This document shows positions 1 to 7,525 of a DNA stretch of 64,000 nt, piece after piece; the stretch's first letter is position 1; each line of letters starts with the position of its first letter. The notes under the pieces are model-generated. The model did no database searches. It worked only from the letters and a program-made list of their open reading frames with translations, and was not told the DNA's origin. A program made the position numbers and the translations under genes. The DNA is from Streptomyces sp. NBC_01476 (GTDB taxonomy: Bacteria > Actinomycetota > Actinomycetes > Streptomycetales > Streptomycetaceae), in assembly GCF_036227265.1 (NCBI RefSeq), contig NZ_CP109446.1:434001-498000 (forward strand), in the 5' to 3' direction.

Positions 1-229
1 CCTCGAACAGGAAGGCGGAGCTGGACAGTTTCCCCGCCTGGACGGTGTGCCACGCGGGGCCGGCGGCCGGAACCGCCTGGTGGCGGGCCGTGGCGGCTCC
101 CGGTGCCGCGACCGCGGCCGGACCGGCGGTCGCGGAGGTCGCGGTGGTCGCGGTGGTCGCGGTGATCACCGCGGTCGCGGTCATGACTGCCGCGACGCAT
201 AACGTGGAGAGGTAGGTGCCGGATCTCAT
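1..229 (-). CDS. Secreted protein of unknown function, 5' part only (runs off window start)
   Basis: The start ATG at 229 is preceded by a good AGGGGG ribosome site. The first ~30 residues form a signal-like segment: basic MRSGTY, then a hydrophobic stretch, then an Ala/Thr-rich run that arises from four copies of a 9-bp repeat (132-167). The remaining 45 visible residues contain no recognisable domain. The C-terminus lies outside the window, so family and function cannot be named. Export is an inference from the N-terminus. Confidence 0.55.
   Translation of the reverse strand, partial: MRSGTYLSTLCVAAVMTATAVITATTATTATSATAGPAAVAAPGAATARHQAVPAAGPAWHTVQAGKLSSSAFLFE
132..167. repeat. Four tandem 9-bp repeats inside a coding region
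   Basis: GCGGAGGTC is followed by GCGGTGGTC twice and then GCGGTGATC. In the reverse-strand gene this encodes a Thr/Ala-rich stretch just after the signal-like segment. It is probably a coding microsatellite that can change length by slippage, not a regulatory site. Confidence 0.7.
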
Positions 230-341
230 CGTGGGTCCCCCTTCTTGACGGGCGGGGCGACGCGATCCCGCGCTCCGCCCGCGGCTGGTCCTGCCCGTTG
301 GACCCGCCGCCGGGCGGAACGGTTGTGCGGGCGACGGTGAC

Positions 342-437
342 GGAGCGCTGGACGGGCGCGCAGAAGACATCGGTGCCGTAGACGACTCCCGTGCTCATGA
401 TCGCCAGGAGCGCCGCGAGGTGCGCGAGCAGTGTCAT
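342..437 (-). pseudogene. N-terminal fragment of a small membrane protein (DUF1772-like?)
   Basis: An ATG at 437 overlaps the TGA of the upstream SnoaL-like gene (ATGA), which suggests a former translationally coupled partner. About 32 residues read as a hydrophobic segment with MSTGVVYGTDVFC, resembling from memory the N-terminus of DUF1772-type membrane proteins. After that the frame becomes Pro/Gly/Arg-rich and runs without a stop through the next gene in a different frame. The rest of the gene seems to be deleted. The family assignment is tentative. Confidence 0.4.
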
Positions 438-862
438 GCCCGGGCCTCGGGACCGCCGAGCGGCGGCAGGGCGCCGACCTGCTGGAAGACCTGCATCAGG
501 TTCAGCTCGTCCCAGTGCTCGACGAACATGCCGTCCTTGACGCGCCAGATGTCGATGCTGCGCATCTCGACGGACGCGCCGCTGGCGGGAATGCCCAGGA
601 GGTCCCCGGTGTGGGTGCCGCGGTACGTGAAGCGGCCCACGACGCGGTCACCGGAGACGATCAGGTCTTCCATCGTGACGCTCACGTCGGGCAGGCCGGT
701 GTAGAACGCGGTCCAGAACTGGCGGTTGGCCTCGCGTCCGTCGCTGACGAAGTCGTTGTGGTTGATGTAGGCCTCAGCGACGAAGCGGTCCACCAGGTCC
801 GGGTTGTGGGTGTTGCCCATCTCGACGAAGAGGTCGGCGAGGCGGCGTTCGGGGGTGGTCAT
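434..862 (-). CDS. SnoaL-like / ester cyclase family protein
   Basis: This 142-residue protein has the cone-shaped NTF2/SnoaL-like fold signature: N-terminal helices (RRLADLFVEMGN), YINHNDFVSDG, the central TFTYRGTHTGDLLGIPASG-like segment and the IDIWRVKDGMFVEHWDE strand typical of polyketide-cyclase-like proteins. The usual substrates of such proteins are diverse, so none can be given. The start at 862 was chosen over the ATG at 931 because GTAAGGAC lies just upstream and the longer form would run through the palindromic operator at 881-910. It is divergent from a TetR gene, which very probably represses it. Confidence 0.85.
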   Translation of the reverse strand: MTTPERRLADLFVEMGNTHNPDLVDRFVAEAYINHNDFVSDGREANRQFWTAFYTGLPDVSVTMEDLIVSGDRVVGRFTYRGTHTGDLLGIPASGASVEMRSIDIWRVKDGMFVEHWDELNLMQVFQQVGALPPLGGPEARA

Positions 863-880
863 GTCGGTGTCCTTACGGTG

Positions 881-910
881 GTTAGCGTTGCTAGCACTAG
901 CAACGCTAAC
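881..910. promoter_or_regulatory. Perfect inverted repeat, operator of the divergent TetR repressor
   Basis: Arms GTTAGCGTTGCTAG (881-894) and its exact complement (897-910) are separated by CA. The site lies between the start codons of the SnoaL-like gene (862) and the tetR gene (970), where a TetR dimer would repress both. A degenerate second copy lies at 939-953. Confidence 0.8.
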
Positions 911-938
911 CCTTAGCCATGCTTCCGTCAATAGCGAC

Positions 939-953
939 GCTAGCCGTTCTAGC
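939..953. promoter_or_regulatory. Second, weaker TetR operator-like repeat
   Basis: GCTAG and CTAGC are separated by 5 nt. The left flank (TAGCGACGCTAG) matches the left arm of the main site (TAGCGTTGCTAG) at 10 of 12 positions. It lies about 50 bp from the main operator and just ahead of the tetR start, which would fit autoregulation. Confidence 0.45.
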
Positions 954-969
954 GGTGATACTGTCAGGT

Positions 970-1551
970 ATGGCTATCGAGGACCGCCGGCAACGCGAGC
1001 GCACCGCCCGTCGCCGGCTCATCACGGCGACGGCGCGCACCCTGGCAGAGAGCGAAGGCTGGGACGCGGTCACCACGCGCAGGCTGTCCGCCGCGATCGA
1101 GTACAGCCAGCCGGTGCTCTACAAGCACTTCGGGTCGATGGAGGACATCGTCGAAGCCGTCGCGGTGGAGGGCTTCGGCGAACTCGCCGAGACGCTGCGC
1201 GCGGCTCGTCTCGGGAGTGCCACGCCCGCCGACGAGCTCGGCCGGGTCGCTGCCGCCTTCAGCGGCTTCGCCGCCGAGAACCCCGCGCTCTACGACGCGA
1301 TGTTCACACGGCCCACGCACCTGCGCTTCGGCGCGGAGGACACCCCGGCGCCGCTGGCCCAGGCATTCGGCGAACTGCGCGAGGCAGTCGCCACCATTCC
1401 GGCCGCACGCGACATCGACACCCTCACCGAGGTCCTCTGGGCGGCGCTGCACGGACTGGTCATGCTCGGCCGCGACGACCGGCTGCGCCCCGGGCACAAC
1501 GCCGACCGCATCAAGGTCCTGCTCGCCCAGTTCCGCACCGCGGAGTCCTGA
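970..1551 (+). CDS. TetR family transcriptional regulator
   Basis: This 193-residue repressor has an N-terminal TetR helix-turn-helix: RRLITATARTLAESEGWDAV, then TTRRLSAAIEYSQPVLYKHF, the canonical recognition-helix pattern ending in YKHF. The C-terminal ligand domain is divergent, so the inducer is unknown. The ATG at 970 is preferred to 919 because the upstream extension (MLPSIATLAVLAV...) overlaps a palindromic operator copy and is not TetR-like. It is divergent from the SnoaL-like gene and likely controls it and itself through 881-910. Confidence 0.88.
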   Translation: MAIEDRRQRERTARRRLITATARTLAESEGWDAVTTRRLSAAIEYSQPVLYKHFGSMEDIVEAVAVEGFGELAETLRAARLGSATPADELGRVAAAFSGFAAENPALYDAMFTRPTHLRFGAEDTPAPLAQAFGELREAVATIPAARDIDTLTEVLWAALHGLVMLGRDDRLRPGHNADRIKVLLAQFRTAES

Positions 1552-1691
1552 AGTGGCCGCGTCACCCCGAGGTGACCCCGAAGCGACAGGCGGCGGCGCT
1601 CACACCGTCCGGGCCTCCGGAAACGCCGCAAGCCTTCGTACCGGAGCCGCACCTGAGGGCTCAGCCCCGGCGAACATCCATGGTCACCGCG

Positions 1692-2133
1692 CTAGTTGCC
1701 GCCCGTGAGCCGGGTGCGGGCGGACGCGCGGAAGGCCGCGACCAGGGGGTTGGGGTCACTGGCGCGGGTGACCAGCACCACCTGGCAGGGGTCGATCCCC
1801 TCGATGGGAAGGGTGGCCAGGTCCGCGCGCAGGGTGCTGCGCCGGTCGCCGGCCGGCAGGATGGCGATGGCGTGGCCTCCCGCGACGAGTTCGAGCTTGT
1901 CCTCGAAGCTGTCGTCGACGCCGGGACCGGCGGGTGCCGGCCGGCCGTCCTGGCCGGGTCCGAGAGGCCGTGACCAGATCGCCGCCGTGCTGGTGCAGGC
2001 GACGAGTTCCTCGTCTGAGTGACGGTTGGGCCAGGTGCAGCGCGATGGCGGCCCGGCCGAAGTTCAGGTGCTCCGCCACGACCGTGAAGTACCGGACCAG
2101 CCGCAGATCGAGATCCGAGCCGGGAGCGAGTCC
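1692..2133 (-). pseudogene. lysR pseudogene with large internal deletion
   Basis: On the reverse strand, 2133 to about 2017 reads as a LysR N-terminus without a start codon (DLDLRLVRYFTVVAEHLNFG, AIALHLAQPSL). From about 1925 to the TAG at 1692, in another frame, it reads as a LysR C-terminus (FEDKLELVAGGHAIAILPAG ... RADLATLPIEGIDPCQVVLV). About 170 residues of the effector domain are missing and the frame is shifted. Both ends resemble the intact LysR at 8946-9950. The product cannot be functional. Confidence 0.8.
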
Positions 2134-2136
2134 CGC

Positions 2137-2439
2137 GGCGCCTACTCCGCCAGCAAGGCCGCGCTGCGCTCCATGACACGGAGTCTCGCCCGCGAACTCC
2201 TGCCGCGGGGGATTCGCGTCAACGCGATCAGCCCCGGTCCCATCGACACCGGAATTCTGGAGAAGTCGATGCCGAAGGAGGCCGCCGAGCAGACCAGGGC
2301 GCAGATGGCCGCGGAGAACCCCATGCTGCGATTCGGGGACTCCGCCGAGATCGCCAAGGCGGTGGCGTTCCTGGCGTTCGACGCCACCTTCACCACAGGT
2401 GCGGAGTTCCCCGTCGACGGAGGCGGCTCCCAGCTCTGA
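2137..2439 (+). pseudogene. 3'-remnant of a short-chain dehydrogenase gene
   Basis: Only the C-terminal ~100 residues of a classical SDR remain: the catalytic Y-x3-K (AYSASKAAL), RGIRVNAISPGPIDTGI, and the closing TGAEFPVDGGGSQL. The Rossmann half with the cofactor glycine motif is absent. The first recognisable codons abut the 5' end of the decayed, oppositely oriented lysR, so one deletion removed the shared promoter, the lysR start and the SDR N-terminus. An upstream in-frame ATG (2026) exists but would read antisense lysR sequence. Confidence 0.8.
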
Positions 2440-2484
2440 GTCCGGTTCACGGGCGGCCGGCGGCGGGGGCCGCGGTCGCGGCGG

Positions 2485-3048
2485 TCACCTCCGGTCGGAC
2501 AGGGTGTCCAGCACGTCCTGGGTGGTGCCCGTCTCGGCGATGCGCGGGAAGATATGGGCCACGCTGTGCTCGTGCCGGGCGAGTTCCGTGTCGGTCATGG
2601 CGTCGACGGGCAGCGTCACATGGAAGCCCAGTTCATGGGCGTCACGGGCGGTCGACTCCACCCCGCTGCTGGTGGCGATGCCGGTGATGACCACCTGGGT
2701 GACACCAAGGGCGTGGAGCCGGTCCGCCAGGCCGGTCCTGGCGAAGGCGCTGCGCGCGTGCTTGGTGACGAGGAGGTCGTCGGGCTGCCGGTCCAGTTCC
2801 GGGATGAGGTCGGTCCAGCCGTCGGGGAAGGAGCGGCCCGCACCGGGTCCGGCGTCGGTGCGGCCGGCCGGCGCTCCCGCGACATTGACGAGCACGACCG
2901 GAAGGCCGAGTCCGCGGAACGTCTTCAGGAGAGCCGCCGAGCGGTCGACGATGCCGGCGACCGGGTGTGCGAGAGGTATCTCGACGATGCCCTTCTGGAG
3001 GTCGACGACGATCAGGGCGGTCTTCGGGTCAAGGGTGGTCAGGGGCAT
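2485..3048 (-). CDS. Isochorismatase-like cysteine-hydrolase-fold protein lacking the catalytic Cys
   Basis: This 187-residue protein belongs to the isochorismatase-like alpha/beta fold. Visible are the catalytic Asp in ALIVVDLQKGIV (near residue 15), the Lys in VTKHARSAF and the C-terminal VESTARDAHELGFHVTLPVDAM. The nucleophilic Cys, expected in the GIATSSGVEST segment, is replaced by Ser/Gly, a variant seen in many actinobacterial homologues, so classical amidohydrolase activity is doubtful. The start at 3048 has GAAGGATC upstream. It lies 131 nt downstream of, and on the same strand as, the marR gene. Confidence 0.85.
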   Translation of the reverse strand: MPLTTLDPKTALIVVDLQKGIVEIPLAHPVAGIVDRSAALLKTFRGLGLPVVLVNVAGAPAGRTDAGPGAGRSFPDGWTDLIPELDRQPDDLLVTKHARSAFARTGLADRLHALGVTQVVITGIATSSGVESTARDAHELGFHVTLPVDAMTDTELARHEHSVAHIFPRIAETGTTQDVLDTLSDRR

Positions 3049-3179
3049 GCCGGATCCTTCGGGTGACGGTTCGGTCAGGGTGAGGGCAGCGGGACAGTGG
3101 GACACCGGGGAACCTGCGCCCGCGTGACGGCGGCGCGTGGCCGCCGGCGCGTGCGGGGGGGGTGCGGGGCCGGGCGCGG

Positions 3180-3620
3180 TCAGAGCGACTGCGCCAGCCG
3201 TCTGAGCAGCTCCGTACTCGACGAGAGCTGTCCGATTTCCTCGGCCGAGAGGCTGGTCTCGATGGCGTTGGTCAGCCAGTCCTCTTTCGCGCGGCGTCCG
3301 GTGCGGAACTGCTCACGTGCGGTCTCGGTGAGGCTCAGCAGGCTCTTCCGGCCGTCGTTCGGATCCGGGGAGCCGCTGACCAGCCCGGCGTCCTGCAGAG
3401 CGTGGATGATCTTCGCCATCGACTGCTGCCGAACACCTTCGGCGCGCGCGAGAGCCGTGGCCGTGGCCGAGCCCTCCCGCTCCAGGCGTGACAGTACCGA
3501 TGACTGCGACCTCGTGAGGTCACTGCCCTCCGTCTGCTCGCGCAGCCTTCGCAGCAGCTGTCCGAGGACGACCCGGAGTTCCCCCGCCAGAAGGGACGCA
3601 TCCGCCCGCTGTCCGCTCAT
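3180..3620 (-). CDS. MarR family transcriptional regulator
   Basis: The 146-residue winged-helix protein shows LTRSQSSVLSRLEREG, then ATALARAEGVRQQSMAKIIHALQDAGLV (recognition helix) and the wing DPNDGRKSLLSLTE, which is the MarR signature. An almost perfect inverted repeat (3635-3670) lies immediately upstream, so autoregulation is likely. The isochorismatase-fold gene downstream is the nearest candidate target; the SDR at 3712-4407 is transcribed toward the operator and ends there, so it is less likely. Confidence 0.88.
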   Translation of the reverse strand: MSGQRADASLLAGELRVVLGQLLRRLREQTEGSDLTRSQSSVLSRLEREGSATATALARAEGVRQQSMAKIIHALQDAGLVSGSPDPNDGRKSLLSLTETAREQFRTGRRAKEDWLTNAIETSLSAEEIGQLSSSTELLRRLAQSL

Positions 3621-3634
3621 GTCCCCAACCTAGC

Positions 3635-3670
3635 AGCTACACAGCCAACTGCACAGTTGGCTGTGTAGCT
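3635..3670. promoter_or_regulatory. MarR operator: long inverted repeat
   Basis: AGCTACACAGCCAACT (3635-3650) and its exact complement (3655-3670) are separated by GCAC. It sits 15 bp upstream of the marR start codon, overlapping where the promoter must be, so binding there should block marR transcription. Confidence 0.8.
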
Positions 3671-3711
3671 GAACCGGCGCGGCTCCGGCGATCAGAGTCC
3701 GGCCGCGCCCG

Positions 3712-4407
3712 TCACCAGGGGACGGGGCCGAAGCGGTCGACGAAGCGGCCCGTACCGGCGTCGGAGGTCTCGGTCGCCAGTGCGACGATCGCGTCGGTCC
3801 CCTCGGTCACGGTCTGCTGACCCCGGCGCCCGTTCAGGTCGGTGGCGGTGTACCCGGGGTCGACGGCGTTCACGCGGACGCCGGACAGCGCCTTCGCGTA
3901 CTGGATGGTCAGCATCGTCACCGCGGCCTTGGACGCCGCGTACAGCGGGGAGACGACCTTCGACTCGACCCGGTCCGGGTCGTGCGTGAGGGCCTGCGAC
4001 CCCACCCCGCTGCTGACGTTGATCACCGCCGGGTGCTGCGACTTCTGCAGCAGGGGCAGGAACGCGCTTGTGACACGGACGACGCTGATCACATTGGTCT
4101 GGAAGACGTTGGCGGCGTCGGCGGAGGTGAGTTCCCCGGCGGGGACGCGGGGTTCCATGATCCCGGCGTTGTTGATCAGGAGGTCGATGTGCCCTTCGTG
4201 CTCCAGGATGTCGGACGCCGCCGCGGCGACGGACGCGTCGTCGGTGACGTCGATCGGTACGAAGCGGACGCCGATCCGGTCCGCGGCATCCTGGCCGCGC
4301 TCGCGGTCACGGGCGCCGAGGACGACGGTCTGGCCGAGTTCGGCGAGGCGGCGGGCTGTCTCGTGGCCGAGACCCTTGTTGGCCCCGGTGATGAAGGTGA
4401 TGGTCAT
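3712..4407 (-). CDS. Short-chain dehydrogenase/reductase (SDR)
   Basis: The 231-residue classical SDR contains TGANKGLG (cofactor glycine motif, residues ~7-14), DVTDD, NNAG, the catalytic Ser (NVSSG) and Y-x3-K (YAASKAA), then VDPGYTATDL. Substrate is unknown; an NADP(H)-dependent carbonyl reductase is the usual guess. It is divergently paired with an MmyB-type XRE regulator, an arrangement reported to be common in actinobacteria. The SDR at 24395-25102 is a close paralogue with the same ITGANKGLG and SKAA...TIQYAKA... pattern. Confidence 0.9.
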   Translation of the reverse strand: MTITFITGANKGLGHETARRLAELGQTVVLGARDRERGQDAADRIGVRFVPIDVTDDASVAAAASDILEHEGHIDLLINNAGIMEPRVPAGELTSADAANVFQTNVISVVRVTSAFLPLLQKSQHPAVINVSSGVGSQALTHDPDRVESKVVSPLYAASKAAVTMLTIQYAKALSGVRVNAVDPGYTATDLNGRRGQQTVTEGTDAIVALATETSDAGTGRFVDRFGPVPW

Positions 4408-4459
4408 GTCTCCACTGTGCGCGGCCCGGGGGGAAGCAGCCAGGGATCCCTCGCCGGTA

Positions 4460-4502
4460 GGAACGGCAGTACCACCCTCCGGCTTCCCGACCGGCGCACA
4501 AT
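4460..4502 (+). promoter_or_regulatory. XRE/SDR promoter region with GTACC element and CACAAT -10 (leaderless)
   Basis: GGAAC (4460-4464) and GTACC (4469-4473) lie upstream of a -10-like CACAAT (4497-4502) that ends six bases before the XRE start codon. This leaves no room for a normal leader. The same GTACC-to-CACART distance (28 bp) and the same six-base gap occur at the paralogous XRE gene at 28348. Confidence 0.55.
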
Positions 4503-4508
4503 GGGGAG

Positions 4509-5378
4509 ATGAGCATAGATGCGACCGGCCTGGGAGCCACGATCCGCGCCTGGCGAGAGCGGCTCACGCCGGCCGAGGTCGGGCTGCCGGCCGGCCGGGT
4601 GCGTCGGGCCGTGGGGCTGCGCCGCGAGGAACTCGCCGATCTCGCCGGCGTCTCGGTCGACTACATCGTGCGGCTGGAACAGAGCCGGGCGACCACCCCG
4701 TCGGCGCAGGTCGCCGGGTCGCTGGCGCGGGCGCTGCGGCTGAGTGGCGACGAGCGCGACCACCTCTACCGGCTGGCCGGTCTGCAGCCGCCGCACGACG
4801 GCATGGTCAGCGACCACATTCCGCCCGGCGTGCAGCGCGTCGTCGGACGGCTCGGCAAGACACCGGTGGCGGTGTTCGCGGCCGACTGGCGGCTGCTGTG
4901 GTGGAACCACGGCTGGGCCGCGCTCCTCGGGGACCTGTCGGCCCTGGCGCCGGACGAGCGGAATCTCGTACGGTCGCGCTTCCCGGTGGCCGCCGACCGC
5001 GGACGGGTGGCCGGCTGGCGGGTCGACATGCAGAACGCCGAGACCTCGGACCGGGCGATCGTGGCCGACCTCCGCCGGGCGTCCGCGCGCTATCCCGGCG
5101 ACCCGCGGGTGACGGAGCTGATCCGCCGCACCGTCGAGGGGAACGCCCGGTTCGCCCGGCTGTGGCAGGAAGGCGCGGTCGGCGCGCACGCCGAGGACCA
5201 CAAGACCATCCACCACCCCGCGGTCGGTGACATCACCGTCGACTGCGACGTGCTCGGCGACGCCGACACGGACCTCAAGATCGTCATCTTCACCGCGGCG
5301 CCCGGCAGCGAGGACGAGACCAAGCTCGACCTCGCGCGCGTCACAGGGCTCATCAGCGTCCCCGCGGATGCTGTCTGA
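4509..5378 (+). CDS. XRE family regulator with MmyB-like ligand-binding domain
   Basis: The 289-residue protein has an N-terminal HTH_XRE domain (residues ~5-80: LRREELADLAGVSVDYIVRLEQSRATTPS) and a C-terminal MmyB/MltR-type PAS-like domain (VAVFAADWRLLWWNHGWAALLG, FARLWQEGAVGAHAEDHKTIHHP, GDITVDCDVL). The family binds fatty-acid-like ligands in one studied member. It is divergent from the SDR at 3712-4407 and presumably controls it. The start has no spaced Shine-Dalgarno, which fits a leaderless mRNA. Confidence 0.92.
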   Translation: MSIDATGLGATIRAWRERLTPAEVGLPAGRVRRAVGLRREELADLAGVSVDYIVRLEQSRATTPSAQVAGSLARALRLSGDERDHLYRLAGLQPPHDGMVSDHIPPGVQRVVGRLGKTPVAVFAADWRLLWWNHGWAALLGDLSALAPDERNLVRSRFPVAADRGRVAGWRVDMQNAETSDRAIVADLRRASARYPGDPRVTELIRRTVEGNARFARLWQEGAVGAHAEDHKTIHHPAVGDITVDCDVLGDADTDLKIVIFTAAPGSEDETKLDLARVTGLISVPADAV

Positions 5379-5591
5379 CCCCGGCGTGACAGGCACGCGG
5401 GGACCGCGGTCCCGGCCCGGTCGGCGAGAGCACGATCGCCGCGACGGCCGGCGCGGCAGCGCCTCGGCGAAGCCGGGGAAGCGCCGGTCGAGGCCGTTGC
5501 GCCCGCCGGCGGGCGTGGGGCGGGCCCGGCCGGACCCCTCCCCCGACGCCGGGCCCCCGGGCAGCGCCCCGTCCGCCGTGAACCGGAGCGG

Positions 5592-6410
5592 TCAGGGCTT
5601 GACGGCGACGGCGGCGTAACAGGCCGCCTCCGCGTCGGTGATGTTGCCCTGGTCCTCTTCGCGGTCCGGATTCCACCGTGAGGTGGGGGTGACGCCTTCC
5701 TCCAGCAGGGTCCAGCCGTGGAAGAAGGCGGCGAACTCCTCCCGGGTGCGGGCCTGTCCCGCGGTGCCGGCCGCCCGGTAGGCGGCGACGAGCCGGTGCA
5801 CGGGTTCCGGGTCGAAGTCGGCCGTCAGGTGAGTCATCGTCAGCGTGCTGCCGGGAGCGAGCCGGTCCTTGAGCTCGTCGACGATGGCATGCGCCCCCAG
5901 CTCGTCGGGGACGAAGTGGAGGATGGCGTTGAGGCTGAGGGAGACCGGCTCGCCGAGGTCCAGGGTGTCGCGGACCCCGGGTGCGTTCAACAGGCCGGCG
6001 GGGTCGGTGATGTCGGCCTGGGCATAGGCCGTACGGCCTTCCGGCGTGCTCTGCAGGAGGGCCGCCGCGTGGGCCAGGACGATGGGGTCGTTGTCGGCGT
6101 AGACCACTTTGGCGGTGGGGTCGACGCCCTGGACGATCTCGTGCAGGTTGGGCGAGGTGGGGATACCGGTGCCGACATCGAGGAACTGACGGTGGCCGCG
6201 CGCGGCGAGGTAGCGGCTGGAGCGGTGCACGAAGCGGCGGTTGGCCCTGGCGGCCACCAGTACGGACGGAAAGGCGCTCATGGCCTGCCCGGCGGCTTCG
6301 CGGTCGGCGGGGAAGTTGGTGAAGCCCCCGAGGTAGTAGTCGTACATGCGGGCAGAATGCGGCCGGTCCATCCGCAGATCGATCTGCCCGGCTCCGTTGC
6401 CGTCGCTCAT
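5592..6410 (-). CDS. SAM-dependent methyltransferase (DUF574 / PF04672 family)
   Basis: The 272-residue protein begins with the family hallmark DRPHSARMYDYYLGG and continues with FLDVGTGIPTSPNLHEIVQ (SAM-binding motif I), VVYADNDPIVL (acidic motif II) and VSLSLNAILHFVPDE. This family is greatly expanded in Streptomyces, often next to conservon or whi-type regulators, and its substrates are unknown. The start at 6410 gives the full N-terminal signature; the upstream extension to 6581 is Arg/Pro-rich and not conserved. The 5380-5590 stretch downstream holds no gene. Confidence 0.9.
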   Translation of the reverse strand: MSDGNGAGQIDLRMDRPHSARMYDYYLGGFTNFPADREAAGQAMSAFPSVLVAARANRRFVHRSSRYLAARGHRQFLDVGTGIPTSPNLHEIVQGVDPTAKVVYADNDPIVLAHAAALLQSTPEGRTAYAQADITDPAGLLNAPGVRDTLDLGEPVSLSLNAILHFVPDELGAHAIVDELKDRLAPGSTLTMTHLTADFDPEPVHRLVAAYRAAGTAGQARTREEFAAFFHGWTLLEEGVTPTSRWNPDREEDQGNITDAEAACYAAVAVKP

Positions 6411-6937
6411 CACGGTCCCCCTCGCACCTGTGCGTTGTGCCGCCGGGCGGCGAACGGGCGGTCGCCGGGGTCCGCCGCCCCTGGTTGTTCCCCGGCGGCG
6501 GAAGCCTACAAGCGTCGGTCTTCGGCCGAATCCCGGGTCCCGCCGCCCCCGGCGGGTCTCCGCGCCCCCGCGCCCCGGCATCGCCGCACTACCGCACCGC
6601 CGAGCAAGATCACCCGCGTAGTCGCATGATCACGTTCGGCGAAAAAAGGCCGGAGCAGTCTTGCACAACCGGGCATACGGTCCGCTTTGCTGAGGAGTAA
6701 GGGAACACCTCCTCACCGATGCCCCACGCGACGGCGGAGCGGCGCGGTGCCAGCGAACGGATCGTCCGTGTCCATAGATCCACAGCAACCGGTGGTCCGG
6801 GGAGCCGCCGCTGGGCTCCTGGCCGGTGGCCTGCGGTCACCTGCCCGGTATCCCTTGGCGGCGGGAACGTGCGGTGCCCCGCCGTCACTCCGGCCTGCGT
6901 GCCCCCGGCCGGCCCCGCCCGAGTATCCGGAGCCGCA

Positions 6938-7525
6938 GTGACCGACGCCCCGCGGAACCGCCCGGCCGCCGCCCCCTCGCTGATACCGCCCCAACGGGGC
7001 ACGCACCGGGAACTGCTGACGTTCGACGCGTTCTGCGCGTACCACTCCAAGCTCTGGCTGCGGTACGCCTTCCTCCAGGTCGGCAACCGCAGGACCGCCG
7101 CCCGTATCGTCCGGGCGGTGCGCGAGCAGTTGGAGCAGGACTGGGAGGCCGCGCTGCGGCAGAAGTCGGTGCCCTCCTACGCCTGGGCCGTGCTCAAGGA
7201 CCACCTGGCGGTCTGGCTGGCCGAACACGACCGCCTGCCGGTCATGCCGGAGACGGCCGCTTTCCACGCCGCCGTACGCAAGATCCTGCTGCGCGAGCTG
7301 CAGGACGAGTTCGCCGTCCTGGAGAGCGAACTGGGCCTGTACACGGCGATATCGAGGCTGCCGGAGAACCAGTGCGACGTCATCGTGCTGCGGTACGTCC
7401 TCGGCGCGGACGACCAGGACGTCGCGGGCTACCTCGGTGTCAACGAGGCGACCGTCCGCTCGCACATCCGTTACGCCAAACTCCGACTGGCGCGGCAGAT
7501 GAAGGAATTGAGGGAGGAACAGTGA
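6938..7525 (+). CDS. Sigma-70-like factor (region 4 HTH), possibly degenerate region 2
   Basis: The 195-residue protein has a clear sigma region 4: AISRLPENQCDVIVLRYVLG, then DVAGYLGVNEATVRSHIRYAKLRLARQM. The N-terminal half (FDAFCAYHSKLWLRYAFLQVGNRRTAARIV) resembles region 2 only loosely, so it may be an atypical ECF sigma factor or a sigma-like DNA-binding protein. GTG 6938 was chosen because the longer form from 6719 begins with low-complexity sequence. Its TGA overlaps the next gene's GTG by two bases, indicating translational coupling. Confidence 0.75.
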   Translation: MTDAPRNRPAAAPSLIPPQRGTHRELLTFDAFCAYHSKLWLRYAFLQVGNRRTAARIVRAVREQLEQDWEAALRQKSVPSYAWAVLKDHLAVWLAEHDRLPVMPETAAFHAAVRKILLRELQDEFAVLESELGLYTAISRLPENQCDVIVLRYVLGADDQDVAGYLGVNEATVRSHIRYAKLRLARQMKELREEQ

